From NCBI RefSeq assembly GCF_026015625.1, contig NZ_JAPDVG010000001.1, positions 1,674,001 to 1,738,000 on the forward strand: 64,000 nt of DNA. The letters run 5' to 3'. This document shows, piece by piece, positions 27,701 to 35,370 of the stretch. The first letter of the stretch is position 1. Each line of letters begins with the position of its first letter. A model generated the notes under the pieces. It had not been told where the DNA came from and searched no databases. It saw nothing but the letters and a program-made list of their open reading frames with translations. The position numbers and the translations under genes were made by a program. Origin of the DNA: Segatella copri. GTDB taxonomy: Bacteria > Bacteroidota > Bacteroidia > Bacteroidales > Bacteroidaceae.

Positions 27701-28714
27701 GCGAATGGCCAGATTGACGACCACAATGCATCTGACTATCTGGAAGAAACCAACAAACAGAAAGAAGAAAAGGATGCAGAGGCAGAACGCCTGGAAGAAA
27801 TGGGCAAGGAACAGAAAGAAGCACAGGAAGAAACGAAACTCAAAGACCAGACTGTACTGGTAGTAGAAGACAATGCCGACCTGCGCAAGTTCCTCTACAG
27901 CATTCTCTCGCCTACCTACAACGTGCTGCTTGCAGAGAACGGAAAGACTGGTTTGGTGATGGCCCGCAAGGAGATACCAGACTTTATCCTCACGGACGTT
28001 ACCATGCCTGTGATGGATGGTTTGTCGATGATTCACGAGATCAAGCAGGATACCACCCTCAACAACATCCCAGTGATGATTCTCTCGGCCAAGGCAAGCG
28101 TAGAAGATCAGCAGCGAGGCTTTGATGAAGGTGTTGATGCCTATATCACCAAGCCATTCTCTACCCCTTATCTGCTCGGCCGAATAGAGGCTATCCTCAC
28201 CCAGCGCCGCAACATTCAGATGGATGTCATCAGAAAGCTGAAGGAAACTGGCGATAAAGATGCCATAGCAGCCCTGCGAATACTGCCTGCAGCAGCTCCT
28301 CAGCCTGCTCTTAACCAGGCTGAAACTAGTGCCGAGAGCGAAGCGGTTGACCCAAACAGCGAGCTGGCATTGATGGCGGCACAGATGCAGGACAGAACCA
28401 TGATGCGTGCCTTCAGGTTTATTGTTGAAAATGCAGGCAACCCGGAACTCAAGATAGATGATATCTCGAACGAAATCGGTATGAGCCGAAGCGTACTATA
28501 TAATAAGGTGAAAGCAACGACCGGAATGACGCCGGTAGACTTCGTTCGCCATATACGTATCAAGAAGGCATGCGAGATGTTGCGCAAGACAGACGATACA
28601 CTGAGCAGCATCGCCTTTGCAGTAGGTTTCACCGACCCTAAGTATTTCTCGAAGGTATTCAAGAAAGAAACGGGTATCGTGCCTACTGAATACCGAAACA
28701 GAACGCAGGGATAG
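24713..28714 (+). CDS. Hybrid two-component regulator with degenerate kinase part (propeller, Y_Y_Y, receiver, AraC)
   Basis: This is a 1333-residue Bacteroidetes hybrid regulator. A signal sequence is followed by propeller repeats (DNLMWFSTWNGLSFYDG, then many GRIWIGTYGGGL-type units, to about residue 740), a Y_Y_Y domain, and a membrane segment (FLMLLLLFGIVGAIFYTY, near 880-898). The dimerisation helix reads FYNDAANRLRTPLTLI where functional kinases have SHE(L/F)RTPL, so the phospho-accepting His is Asn921. The ATPase domain is absent: about 70 residues of Glu/Lys-rich coiled coil lead directly to the receiver (1046-1160, phospho-accepting Asp1095 in LTDVTMP). An AraC-type DNA-binding domain ends the protein. 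It may control the adjacent secreted-protein genes, but that is inference. The frame is intact, so it is not a pseudogene. Confidence 0.92.
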   Translation: MMKRKLYITLLGLLSTIMTVAVPYCDVRKFSITDGLAANTISDLKQGKDNLMWFSTWNGLSFYDGYKFHTFRDNPDDIDVLSTNRILQIEPSYNNNVWCITYDHQLYVYDTHFCRFFAVGQKFNELFNIDLRVSQIYPMKNGATWFTSENGKYIIRSAGRTFDERNIELIKVGEKGLRSGNVWYIHQDIHGREWVLTDKGAYIYHSKIPSKLPFKWLRGVGEDEFLATEDGKLAKYDLQNRLTMIPMPEGVTRINQLKNTGYQLLLATNLGVVIYNPRTFKFDIINVQSPSQPLAEVKKIYTDDFGMVWAFTDGMGVTLVNPKTGQKQWLFADQDDPMDRTTCESNFITQDEHKTLWVVPRGGTFSYFDRKAGKLVPYLLRSNSSGNYRIPKITKYVLSDQGILWLTGSHDLTQVVFKYHPYIINKLDVGEDEVFSVNASPDGHIWAGYYNGIIQVLNASYQSIGYLSPSGQIVPQQVNFAEKSIMSIHFDIKGRAWIGTNGNGVYLIDKMQVRHFVYDANNPSSLPFDKIQDIVADRTGRIWIGTYGGGLALVNEAADGSISFISKRNGLPWEKQHYDRIRRICCTTTGTILVGTTDGLITFSDAFTNARKINYHKTYYIPNDTTSLAANDMNNIMEHTSGKMYISQQGGVMEEIVSKSLLQDNLKTKYFHAIDINEGIVQGMVEDNQGRIWVIRESSIDCVNPKTGQCNVFGPNDFDFNMSFSQSRPYHDPASNNISVGTPMGLITFNPATLKKSNYQPKVIFCSLHYSGEKESEPILHKDKIVIPANKRNLTINFASLDYQRKYQTKYLYRIDGYTAPGVWISNGSNHTIGFNRISHGDYVLKVRATNSHGVWSKYVAELPIEVRPTFWESIWGKFLMLLLLFGIVGAIFYTYNQRQRENVTHEMSVLKNEFYNDAANRLRTPLTLIGAPVKTILDTEPGITRKGKELLRMVVDNANEMLVMLDKVQRYGNKADFHTNSGLTEEDYDLAEREKANGQIDDHNASDYLEETNKQKEEKDAEAERLEEMGKEQKEAQEETKLKDQTVLVVEDNADLRKFLYSILSPTYNVLLAENGKTGLVMARKEIPDFILTDVTMPVMDGLSMIHEIKQDTTLNNIPVMILSAKASVEDQQRGFDEGVDAYITKPFSTPYLLGRIEAILTQRRNIQMDVIRKLKETGDKDAIAALRILPAAAPQPALNQAETSAESEAVDPNSELALMAAQMQDRTMMRAFRFIVENAGNPELKIDDISNEIGMSRSVLYNKVKATTGMTPVDFVRHIRIKKACEMLRKTDDTLSSIAFAVGFTDPKYFSKVFKKETGIVPTEYRNRTQG

Positions 28715-28732
28715 CCCGCATCATTACAGATG

Positions 28733-28768
28733 AAAGCAGTCATCATTACTGATGGCTGCTTTTATCTG
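28733..28768 (+). terminator. Terminator of the HTCS gene
   Basis: AAAGCAGTCATC (28733-28744) pairs, with one G-T, with GATGGCTGCTTT (28751-28762) and ends in a short T-rich run. Confidence 0.8.
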
Positions 28769-28942
28769 TATTGACAAAAAAGTAATACATATTACAGGAC
28801 ATATCTTCAGTTGTTGTCGGGCACAGCCTTCTTTGTTATCGTACACAGCAAAACGTTCAAGCAAGGAAAAAAGCAGAATAGTCATAAAATTGAGCCGTTT
28901 TGCTTAGTTTTTTGACCGAATATTGCAAAAAAGTATAAAAAT

Positions 28943-28950
28943 GGGGGGGG
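28943..28950. repeat. Run of eight G in AT-rich spacer
   Basis: Eight consecutive G lie in an AT-rich spacer about 50 bases upstream of the TTTG element of the small-RNA promoter at 28997. Confidence 0.8.
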
Positions 28951-28996
28951 TATTTGATTAATTTTCCCTTTTTACTGAAAAAAAGCTGAGAAAAAG

Positions 28997-29027
28997 TTTG
29001 GTGTTACAAGAAAATGTAGTACCTTTG
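28997..29027 (+). promoter_or_regulatory. Promoter of candidate small RNA
   Basis: TTTG (28997-29000), a 19-base spacer and TACCTTTG (29020-29027) are a perfect consensus match, with no ORF downstream. Confidence 0.85.
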
Positions 29028-29033
29028 CAACAA

Positions 29034-29150
29034 GTTCTTAGAAAAGTTAAATGATAGATTAATCGTAAACCTCTTTTTCTTTGTTTTTTTGAGGAAAAAG
29101 AGGTAAAGAAAAAGGAATGCAGGGTTTGTGAAAATCCTGCATTTTTTATT
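29034..29150 (+). ncRNA. Candidate small RNA (about 115 nt)
   Basis: Between the perfect promoter and a strong terminator there is no ORF longer than three codons. The transcript would fold a 10-bp stem (CCTCTTTTTC at 29070-29079 with GAAAAAGAGG at 29094-29103). It would end in AATGCAGG (29116-29123) paired with CCTGCATT (29136-29143) followed by a T-run. The next gene, glutathione peroxidase, has its own -7 box 230 bases further on, so this is unlikely to be only its leader. No known RNA family was recognised. Confidence 0.6.
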
Positions 29151-29175
29151 TTTTTATGCTGTTTCATACTGATAT

Positions 29176-29300
29176 TGTGCAGGTATATCGTCTACATATT
29201 TTATTCTTCTATATTCTATATCTAACCGATATCTATACTCAGGTATATGGTATCTGTTTACCCAGATATACAATATCTATCTACATTATATATATTACGC
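29176..29300. repeat. AT-rich word array upstream of gpx
   Basis: CAGGTATAT(C/G)G occurs twice, mixed with GATATCTA, CTATATTCTATATC and CAGATATACAATATC. It fills the spacer between the small-RNA terminator and the gpx promoter region. Confidence 0.5.
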
Positions 29301-29377
29301 TCATTCCTTCATCTATGATTTTGTTCGATTTTTAGAATTTTTAAAAAAACTATTGAAGTATTCTAAGAGAAAAGTAG

Positions 29378-29385
29378 TATCTTTG
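29378..29385 (+). promoter_or_regulatory. -7 element for gpx
   Basis: TATCTTTG lies 62 bases before the start codon, with ATTG at 29352-29355 as a loose upstream element. Confidence 0.6.
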
Positions 29386-29447
29386 CACTCTAGATCATAT
29401 AAGTTGAGATCGGAAATATAGATAACACATACATAAAGATAAAAAAA

Positions 29448-30002
29448 ATGAGAACTGTTTACGAATTTTCTGTTAAAGACAGAAAGGGAAAGGATGTTTC
29501 CCTCAAGGAGTATGCCAACGAAGTGCTGCTCATCGTCAACACCGCCACAAAGTGTGGTTTCACCCCTCAGTATGAGGAACTGGAGAAACTTTATGAGACC
29601 TATCATTCTCAAGGTTTCGAAATACTTGATTTTCCTTGCAACCAGTTTGGTCAGCAAGCCCCTGGTACAGATGAAAGCATTCATCAGTTCTGCAAGCTTA
29701 CATACGGCACAGAGTTCCAGCGCTACAAGAAGATCAAGGTAAACGGAGACGATGCTGCCCCTCTCTTCAAATTTCTGAAAGAATGTAAGGGCTTTGCTGG
29801 TTGGGACGAGAGCCACCCTCTCTACCCTGTTCTCGACAAGATGTTGAGCGAGGCTGATCCTAACTACAAGGAGAGTGCCGATATCAAGTGGAACTTCACC
29901 AAGTTCCTCGTTAACAAGAAGGGTCAGGTTGTAGCCCGCTTCGAGCCTACCACAAGCTTCGATGTCATCGCTAAGGCTATCGAAGAGTGGTTGAACTTCT
30001 AA
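29448..30002 (+). CDS. gpx: Glutathione peroxidase-family thiol peroxidase
   Basis: This 184-residue cytoplasmic peroxidase reduces hydroperoxides. The peroxidatic Cys is residue 36 (NTATKCGFTPQY, Cys form rather than selenocysteine). The conserved FPCNQFGQQ loop supplies the active-site Gln, and KWNFTKFLV supplies the Trp-Asn pair. The Cys in FPCNQF (64) is the common conserved one. Bacterial enzymes of this type usually use thioredoxin rather than glutathione; that is family knowledge, not visible here. The gene stands alone, with its own -7 box and a strong terminator. Confidence 0.95.
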   Translation: MRTVYEFSVKDRKGKDVSLKEYANEVLLIVNTATKCGFTPQYEELEKLYETYHSQGFEILDFPCNQFGQQAPGTDESIHQFCKLTYGTEFQRYKKIKVNGDDAAPLFKFLKECKGFAGWDESHPLYPVLDKMLSEADPNYKESADIKWNFTKFLVNKKGQVVARFEPTTSFDVIAKAIEEWLNF

Positions 30003-30067
30003 TGAAAGATAGAAGTCTCGAACTGAGAATAGAATTTCTAAAAAAAAGAGAATAGAATCTCTAAAAT

Positions 30068-30105
30068 AAAAGCCAGGTTGCTTTTCGCAGCCTGGCTTCT
30101 TTTAT
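30068..30105 (+). terminator. Terminator of gpx
   Basis: AAGCCAGG (30070-30077) plus TTGC pairs with GCAG plus CCTGGCTT (30091-30098), then TCTTTT. Confidence 0.9.
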
Positions 30106-30155
30106 ATGTGATATCGTTATTTCAATATATCGCAAGGAATAATTGTCAACTGTTT

Positions 30156-30195
30156 GCTATAAACTATAAACTATTAACTGTTAACTATTAGTCAA
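30156..30195. repeat. ACTATAAA/TTAACTAT word array
   Basis: GCTATAAACTATAAA is followed by ACTATTAACTGTTAACTA and runs into the stop codon of the convergent trpB-like gene. Its first 15 bases are identical to 1529-1543. Confidence 0.75.
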
Positions 30196-31549
30196 CCTTT
30201 GGCACATCCTTGAGGAACTGCTGGATTTCTTCATCACTTACTGAATAATTGTGCAAATCGCCATTAATATAGCTATCGTAAGACGGCATATCGATAAGAC
30301 CATGGCCTGAGAGACAGAACAGGATAACCTTCTCCTTGCCCTCTTCCTTTGCCTTCAGAGCCTCACGTATAGTGGCTGCAATCGCATGACAGCTCTCTGG
30401 AGCAGGAATGATACCCTCGGTCTGTGCAAAGAGCATACCCGCCTTGAATGACTCCAGCTGAGGGATATCTACACCATGCAGATAACCATCCTTCAGAAGC
30501 TGGGAGATAATCATGCCCGCACCATGATAACGGAGACCACCTGCATGAATGTTGGCTGGCTTGAAATCATGACCCAGAGTATACATTGGCAGCAATGGAG
30601 TATAACCTGCCTCATCACCGAAATCATACTCAAACTTACCGCGAGTCAGCTTAGGACAGCTCTCCGGCTCTGCAGCTATAAACTCAGTATGGCGCTCGCC
30701 TGTGAAGTTGTGACGGAGGAATGGGAAGGCAATACCACCAAAGTTACTACCACCACCGAAACAAGCAATCACCTGATCAGGATACTCACCTGCCATCGCC
30801 ATCTGCTTCTCTGCCTCTAGACCGATGATGGTCTGGTGAAGTGCCACATGATTGAGCACGGAACCCAGCGTATACTTACAGCCCGGTGTGGTTGTAGCCA
30901 ACTCAACAGCCTCACTGATGGCAGTACCGAGCGAACCAGGATGATGAGGATCACGTGTGATGATATTCTTACCGGCACGTGTACTCATGGAAGGAGAACC
31001 CTCTACAGTGGCTCCAAACGTACGCATGATGCTGGAACGGTATGGTTTCTGCTGCATGGTAATCTTTACCTGATAAACTGCTGCCTCCAGGCCGTAGAGT
31101 TTTGCTGCATAAGAGAGGGCTGCACCCCACTGGCCTGCACCAGTCTCTGTAGTGACATTGGTATCACCCTCCTGCTTACAGTAGTAGCACTGAGGAATCG
31201 CTGAATTGATTTTATGAGAACCTAACGGGTTGGTACTCTCATTTTTGAAGTAGATATGCGCTGGTGTACCAAGTGCCTCCTCAAGGGCATAAGCACGTAC
31301 AAGAGGGGTTGAACGGTAGAAGGTGTACTTCTCCAGCACATCTTCCGGAATATCAATCCAAGCGTGCTCTGTATCAAGTTCCTGCTTTGAGCACTCCTTA
31401 TTAAATACGTGTGACAAATCATCAGCATTCATTGGCTGGTGTGTCTGAGGGTTCAATGGTGGCAATGGCTTGTTAGGCATATCTGCCTGAATGTTGTACC
31501 ACTGAGTAGGAAGTTCCTGCTCGCTTAAGATGTACTTTTTCTGTCTCAT
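30188..31549 (-). CDS. trpB: TrpB2-type tryptophan synthase beta-like enzyme
   Basis: This is a 453-residue PLP-dependent enzyme of the TrpB2 type, the longer, stand-alone form of tryptophan synthase beta; it joins indole and serine to make tryptophan. The PLP lysine is in NPLGSHKINSA, and the phosphate-binding glycine loop is CFGGGSNFGG. The TrpB2-specific N-terminal extension is present (QELPTQWYNIQADMPNKPLP). The open frame extends upstream to 31588, but the -7 box (TACCTTTG, 31593-31586 on the minus strand) overlaps that codon, so the ATG at 31549 is the supported start. No trpA lies nearby, as is usual for TrpB2. Its stop codon lies inside a word array. Confidence 0.88.
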   Translation of the reverse strand: MRQKKYILSEQELPTQWYNIQADMPNKPLPPLNPQTHQPMNADDLSHVFNKECSKQELDTEHAWIDIPEDVLEKYTFYRSTPLVRAYALEEALGTPAHIYFKNESTNPLGSHKINSAIPQCYYCKQEGDTNVTTETGAGQWGAALSYAAKLYGLEAAVYQVKITMQQKPYRSSIMRTFGATVEGSPSMSTRAGKNIITRDPHHPGSLGTAISEAVELATTTPGCKYTLGSVLNHVALHQTIIGLEAEKQMAMAGEYPDQVIACFGGGSNFGGIAFPFLRHNFTGERHTEFIAAEPESCPKLTRGKFEYDFGDEAGYTPLLPMYTLGHDFKPANIHAGGLRYHGAGMIISQLLKDGYLHGVDIPQLESFKAGMLFAQTEGIIPAPESCHAIAATIREALKAKEEGKEKVILFCLSGHGLIDMPSYDSYINGDLHNYSVSDEEIQQFLKDVPKVD

Positions 31550-31585
31550 GTTTATATATATGTTTAAAATTGTTGTATGCCTGAA

Positions 31586-31593
31586 CAAAGGTA
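31586..31593 (-). promoter_or_regulatory. -7 element for the trpB-like gene
   Basis: TACCTTTG on the minus strand, about 37 bases before the chosen start; it decides against the longer frame. Confidence 0.65.
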
Positions 31594-31785
31594 CAAATAA
31601 AAAATGAAATAAAGAACTTTTTTATGCGTTTTTCCACTATTTTTTTATTTTTATCCAATAAAATAGTTCATTCTACAGGTATTATTTGTTACATAAGTAT
31701 ATTTTCAGTGTTATTTTTATTAATTTAATCAAATATTACCCCACAAAATACCAAATATTACACCCAATATTATAATGAAAAATAG

Positions 31786-31793
31786 TATCTTTG
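31786..31793 (+). promoter_or_regulatory. -7 element of a possible small transcript
   Basis: TATCTTTG points rightwards between two minus-strand genes; no clear TTTG is seen 20 bases upstream. Confidence 0.5.
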
Positions 31794-31799
31794 CAACAG

Positions 31800-31904
31800 A
31801 AAAATTCAAAATGCGTTGTGAAACGCTTATCATCATCTTTTACTTATACAAAAAATAAAACATTGGAACTCAATAGGGGTATTGAGATTCCAATGTTTTT
31901 TTTA
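31800..31904 (+). ncRNA. Possible small RNA or peptide transcript antisense-oriented to its neighbours
   Basis: A -7 box at 31786 would start a transcript of about 105 bases ending at the strong hairpin at 31859-31903. Inside it lies a 15-codon ORF (31811-31858) reading MRCETLIIIFYLYKK, with a hydrophobic core and basic end. Both flanking genes run the other way. The upstream promoter half is weak, so this is a tentative call. Confidence 0.35.
31850..31904. terminator. Bidirectional terminator downstream of mfd
   Basis: AACATTGGAACTCAATA pairs with TATTGAGATTCCAATGTT; eight T follow on the plus strand and TTTTATTTTTT on the minus strand. It ends mfd and could also end the small plus-strand transcript. 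Confidence 0.92.
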
Positions 31905-31917
31905 TGCAATAAACTGA

Positions 31918-34900
31918 TTACTTTTCATTACCTAAATCTATCTGCGATATCTGATTCAACAGATTTACAGCCTGCCCTACTGTCTTCACATCATTAATGC
32001 GAAGCATTCGCTTGTTGAATTTTTCCTTCAGAACACAATCTTGAATATGACTGGTAACGTAAGCGAGTATGCGGTTAAACATCTGACTTCTGTAGAACGG
32101 ACTGTTTACATTGCTTACAAACTGCATCTGCATATAGCCCTGCTTGAGAATAATCTTCTCGCAACCTAGCTTCTTGCCTACCCTACGCAGACCTACCACA
32201 TGCATCAGTTCGTCAGCTTCATGAGGCACAGGACCAAAACGGTCTATCATACGCTTGCGGTAAGCCTCTACTTCCTCATCGCCCTCCAGACGGTCCAGTT
32301 CACGATAAAGAAGCATGCGCTCACTATCACCCGGCACATAAGTCTGAGGAAAATACATCTCCAGATCGCTCTCTATGCCACAATCGTCAACGAAATCATC
32401 ACCCGTAAGCTGGGCACCTTCATCCATCTTCTCCTGATAAAGATCACAGAACTCCTCGTTTTTCAACTCTGTGACAGCCTGAGAGAGAATCTTCTGGTAG
32501 GTTTCATAACCCAGATCTTCCATAAAACCGCTCTGCTCAGAACCCAGCAGATTACCCGCACCTCGGATATCCAGGTCCTGCATGGCGAGATTGAAGCCGC
32601 TACCCAATTCACTGAACGTCTCCAGCGCCTCCAGACGGCGACGCGCCTCAGGAGTAAGTGCACTCTTAGGTGGCGCCATCAGATAGCAGAAAGCCTTCTT
32701 GTTGCTTCTTCCTACGCGTCCACGCATCTGATGCAGGTCACTCAATCCGAAGTGATGAGCATCGCTCACGATAATCGTATTGGCATTGGAAATGTCGATA
32801 CCGTTCTCTACAATAGTGGTAGAAAGCAGTACATCATAATCGTAATTGATAAAGCCCATGATGATTTTCTCCAAATCCTCTGGCTTCATCTGTCCGTGCC
32901 CGATTGCTACCCTACAGTCTGGGATATGCTTCTCGATGAGCATCTTGAGCTCCGGAAGCTTGGATATTCTGTCGCATACGAAATAAACCTGTCCGTTTCG
33001 GCTCATCTCGAAATTGATGGCATCGCAGATAACTTCACTACTAAACGTTACCAGTTCGGTATGAATCGGATAACGGTTAGGTGGCGGAGTGCGCATGATA
33101 CTCATATCCCGGGCGCCCATCAGAGAGAACTGGAGGGTTCGCGGAATCGGAGTGGCACTCATCGTGAGTGTATCGACATTTACCTTGAGCTGACGGAGTT
33201 TCTCTTTGGTAGACACACCGAACTTCTGCTCTTCATCGATGACGAGCAGTCCCAGGTCATGCCATTTCACGGTCTTTGATATCAGCTTATGCGTACCTAT
33301 GAGGATATCTATCTTACCCTCTTTCAGGGCGTCAAGCACCTCTCTGGTTTCCTTCGTTGTACGGGCTCTACTGAGATAGTCTACCCTTACAGGCATGCCT
33401 TCCAGACGTTTCTTGAAGGTCTGATAGTGCTGGAAAGCCAGAACGGTAGTAGGCACCAGCACCGCAACCTGCTTGCTGTCGCACGCAGCCTTGAAGGCTG
33501 CACGGATGGCAACCTCAGTCTTGCCGAAGCCCACATCGCCACAAACCAGACGGTCCATCGGTCTGCCGCTCTCCATATCCTTCTTCACCTCCTGAGTAGC
33601 CTTATTCTGGTCTGGCGTATCTTCATACAGGAAGGAAGCCTCCAGCGTATGCTGCAGATAATTGTCGGCACTGAAGGCGAATCCCTTCTCCCGTCGGCGC
33701 TGGGCATAGAGTTTGATCAGGTCGCGCGCAATATCCTTGATTCGCTTCTTAGCTTTGTCCTTGAGTTTATCCCAGGCACCTGTACCCAGTGTAGACAGGC
33801 GAGGCGGAGTACCGGTATCGCTGCGGCGATATTTGCTGATTTTATAAAGCGAGTGGATAGAAACATCCACCTTGTCATTGTTCGTATAGACGATGCGGAT
33901 CATTTCCTGATAGCTGTTGCCCGTAGGAACCCTAACCAGACCGCCGAACTTGCCGATACCGAAGTCTACATGCACGATAAAATCTCCCACTTCCATCTCC
34001 TGCAGTTCCTTCATGGTGAGTGCCATCTTGCCGGCTCTCGCCTTATCTGAGCGCAGGTTATACTTGTGGAAACGGTCAAAAATCTGATGATCGGTAAAGA
34101 AACAGCACTTCTTGTCATGGTCAGTAAAGCCTTCATGAAGCGTCTTGTCTACCGGTGTAAAACGGATGGCGTAATGCTTTAGTTCTTCGCTTTCAAAGAT
34201 ATCCTTCAGGCGCTGTTGCTGCTTCTGGCTATCTGCCAATATATATAAGGTGTAACCCTGGAGCAGGAAATCCTCCAGAGTCTGACAAAGCAAATTGAAA
34301 TTCTTATGGAAAAGAGGCTGTGGAGCGATATTGAAAGGTATCACAGCCGAACTCTCTGACGGAGCAACCTTACCGAACTCGATGCGGAGATGAGCCGCTA
34401 CAGCCTTCTTGAAATCGAGCGGAGAAACGAGGTTGAGTTCGGTCTTCATGTCATGTCTGATGCGCTCAGCCTCTACCTCAGTAGCTCCCTCCAGCTGCTC
34501 GGTAAGGCTCTGCGATGAGAAGCCTTCGGTATAGATCTGACCGATGCGGTCGCAAACGAAAGAAAGGTCTTTCGCCACGACTGGCGTACTTTCGGAGAGG
34601 AAATTGAGGAAACACTGCTTGTTGCTCTCGATATGAGCGAGTTCGGGCACGATTTCTATCTCTGTGCGCTTCACCTGCGAGAGCTGGGTCTCTACATCAA
34701 AGGTACGGATGGTGTCAATCTCATCGCCGAAGAAGTCGATACGGAACGGATATTCGCAACTGTAGGAATAGACATCGAGGATGCTTCCACGCACGGCAAA
34801 CTGGCCCGGTTCATAAACATAATCGGTTTCTTTGAGTTCGAAATCGCGCAGGGTATGAACCACATCGGTCTGGGCAATCTGCTGGCCTACAGTCAGTTTC

Positions 34901-35328
34901 AGAATTCGTTCATCCAGATTCTGCTTAGCCACAACGAGTTCTGCCAGTGCATCGGGATAAGTGACTACCAGGAAATGTCCTCCCGAAGAGAGGCGCGCCA
35001 GCACCTCTGTACGTAGGATTTCGTTCGCTGCATCACGCTGCCCGTATTTCACGGCACGCCGATAGCTGGAAGGAAAGAAGAAGACCTTCTCCTGCCCCAT
35101 CATCTGAGTGAGATCATTATAAAAATAGCCTGCTTCATCGGCATCATCCAGCACGAAGAGTACCGAACGCCTCATCTTCCCCTGCAGAGAAGCAAAGAAC
35201 ATCGGAGCCGAAGAGCACAGCAAACCCTGGAGAAAAATGGAATGAACCGACTTCTTCCCCATCAAATCAAAGAGGGCATCCGCCTGTGGCGAACGCCCGT
35301 ATGTTTTTTCTATCTTTTGGATTTCCAT
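31918..35328 (-). CDS. mfd: Transcription-repair coupling factor
   Basis: This is the 1136-residue Mfd, which removes stalled RNA polymerase from DNA lesions and recruits UvrA. It begins with a UvrB-homology region. The RNA-polymerase-interaction region follows (MEVGDFIVHVDFGIGKFGG near residue 450). The translocase core has Walker A CGDVGFGKTEV, DEEQKFG (DExQ box), the TRG motif MSATPIPRTLQFSL and the motif VI region HQMRGRVGRS. A C-terminal TRCF domain ends the protein. The length is normal. The terminator at 31850 follows, and a short word array separates it from the glycosyltransferase gene upstream, with which it may be co-transcribed. Confidence 0.97.
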   Translation of the reverse strand: MEIQKIEKTYGRSPQADALFDLMGKKSVHSIFLQGLLCSSAPMFFASLQGKMRRSVLFVLDDADEAGYFYNDLTQMMGQEKVFFFPSSYRRAVKYGQRDAANEILRTEVLARLSSGGHFLVVTYPDALAELVVAKQNLDERILKLTVGQQIAQTDVVHTLRDFELKETDYVYEPGQFAVRGSILDVYSYSCEYPFRIDFFGDEIDTIRTFDVETQLSQVKRTEIEIVPELAHIESNKQCFLNFLSESTPVVAKDLSFVCDRIGQIYTEGFSSQSLTEQLEGATEVEAERIRHDMKTELNLVSPLDFKKAVAAHLRIEFGKVAPSESSAVIPFNIAPQPLFHKNFNLLCQTLEDFLLQGYTLYILADSQKQQQRLKDIFESEELKHYAIRFTPVDKTLHEGFTDHDKKCCFFTDHQIFDRFHKYNLRSDKARAGKMALTMKELQEMEVGDFIVHVDFGIGKFGGLVRVPTGNSYQEMIRIVYTNNDKVDVSIHSLYKISKYRRSDTGTPPRLSTLGTGAWDKLKDKAKKRIKDIARDLIKLYAQRRREKGFAFSADNYLQHTLEASFLYEDTPDQNKATQEVKKDMESGRPMDRLVCGDVGFGKTEVAIRAAFKAACDSKQVAVLVPTTVLAFQHYQTFKKRLEGMPVRVDYLSRARTTKETREVLDALKEGKIDILIGTHKLISKTVKWHDLGLLVIDEEQKFGVSTKEKLRQLKVNVDTLTMSATPIPRTLQFSLMGARDMSIMRTPPPNRYPIHTELVTFSSEVICDAINFEMSRNGQVYFVCDRISKLPELKMLIEKHIPDCRVAIGHGQMKPEDLEKIIMGFINYDYDVLLSTTIVENGIDISNANTIIVSDAHHFGLSDLHQMRGRVGRSNKKAFCYLMAPPKSALTPEARRRLEALETFSELGSGFNLAMQDLDIRGAGNLLGSEQSGFMEDLGYETYQKILSQAVTELKNEEFCDLYQEKMDEGAQLTGDDFVDDCGIESDLEMYFPQTYVPGDSERMLLYRELDRLEGDEEVEAYRKRMIDRFGPVPHEADELMHVVGLRRVGKKLGCEKIILKQGYMQMQFVSNVNSPFYRSQMFNRILAYVTSHIQDCVLKEKFNKRMLRINDVKTVGQAVNLLNQISQIDLGNEK

Positions 35329-35333
35329 CCAAG

Positions 35334-35368
35334 TACTGATTAGTGATTACTGAGTAGTGATTACAGAG
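35334..35368. repeat. TAGTGATTACTG word array
   Basis: TAGTGATTAC occurs twice with flanking partial copies between the mfd start and the preceding gene's stop. Confidence 0.7.
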
Positions 35369-35370
35369 TA

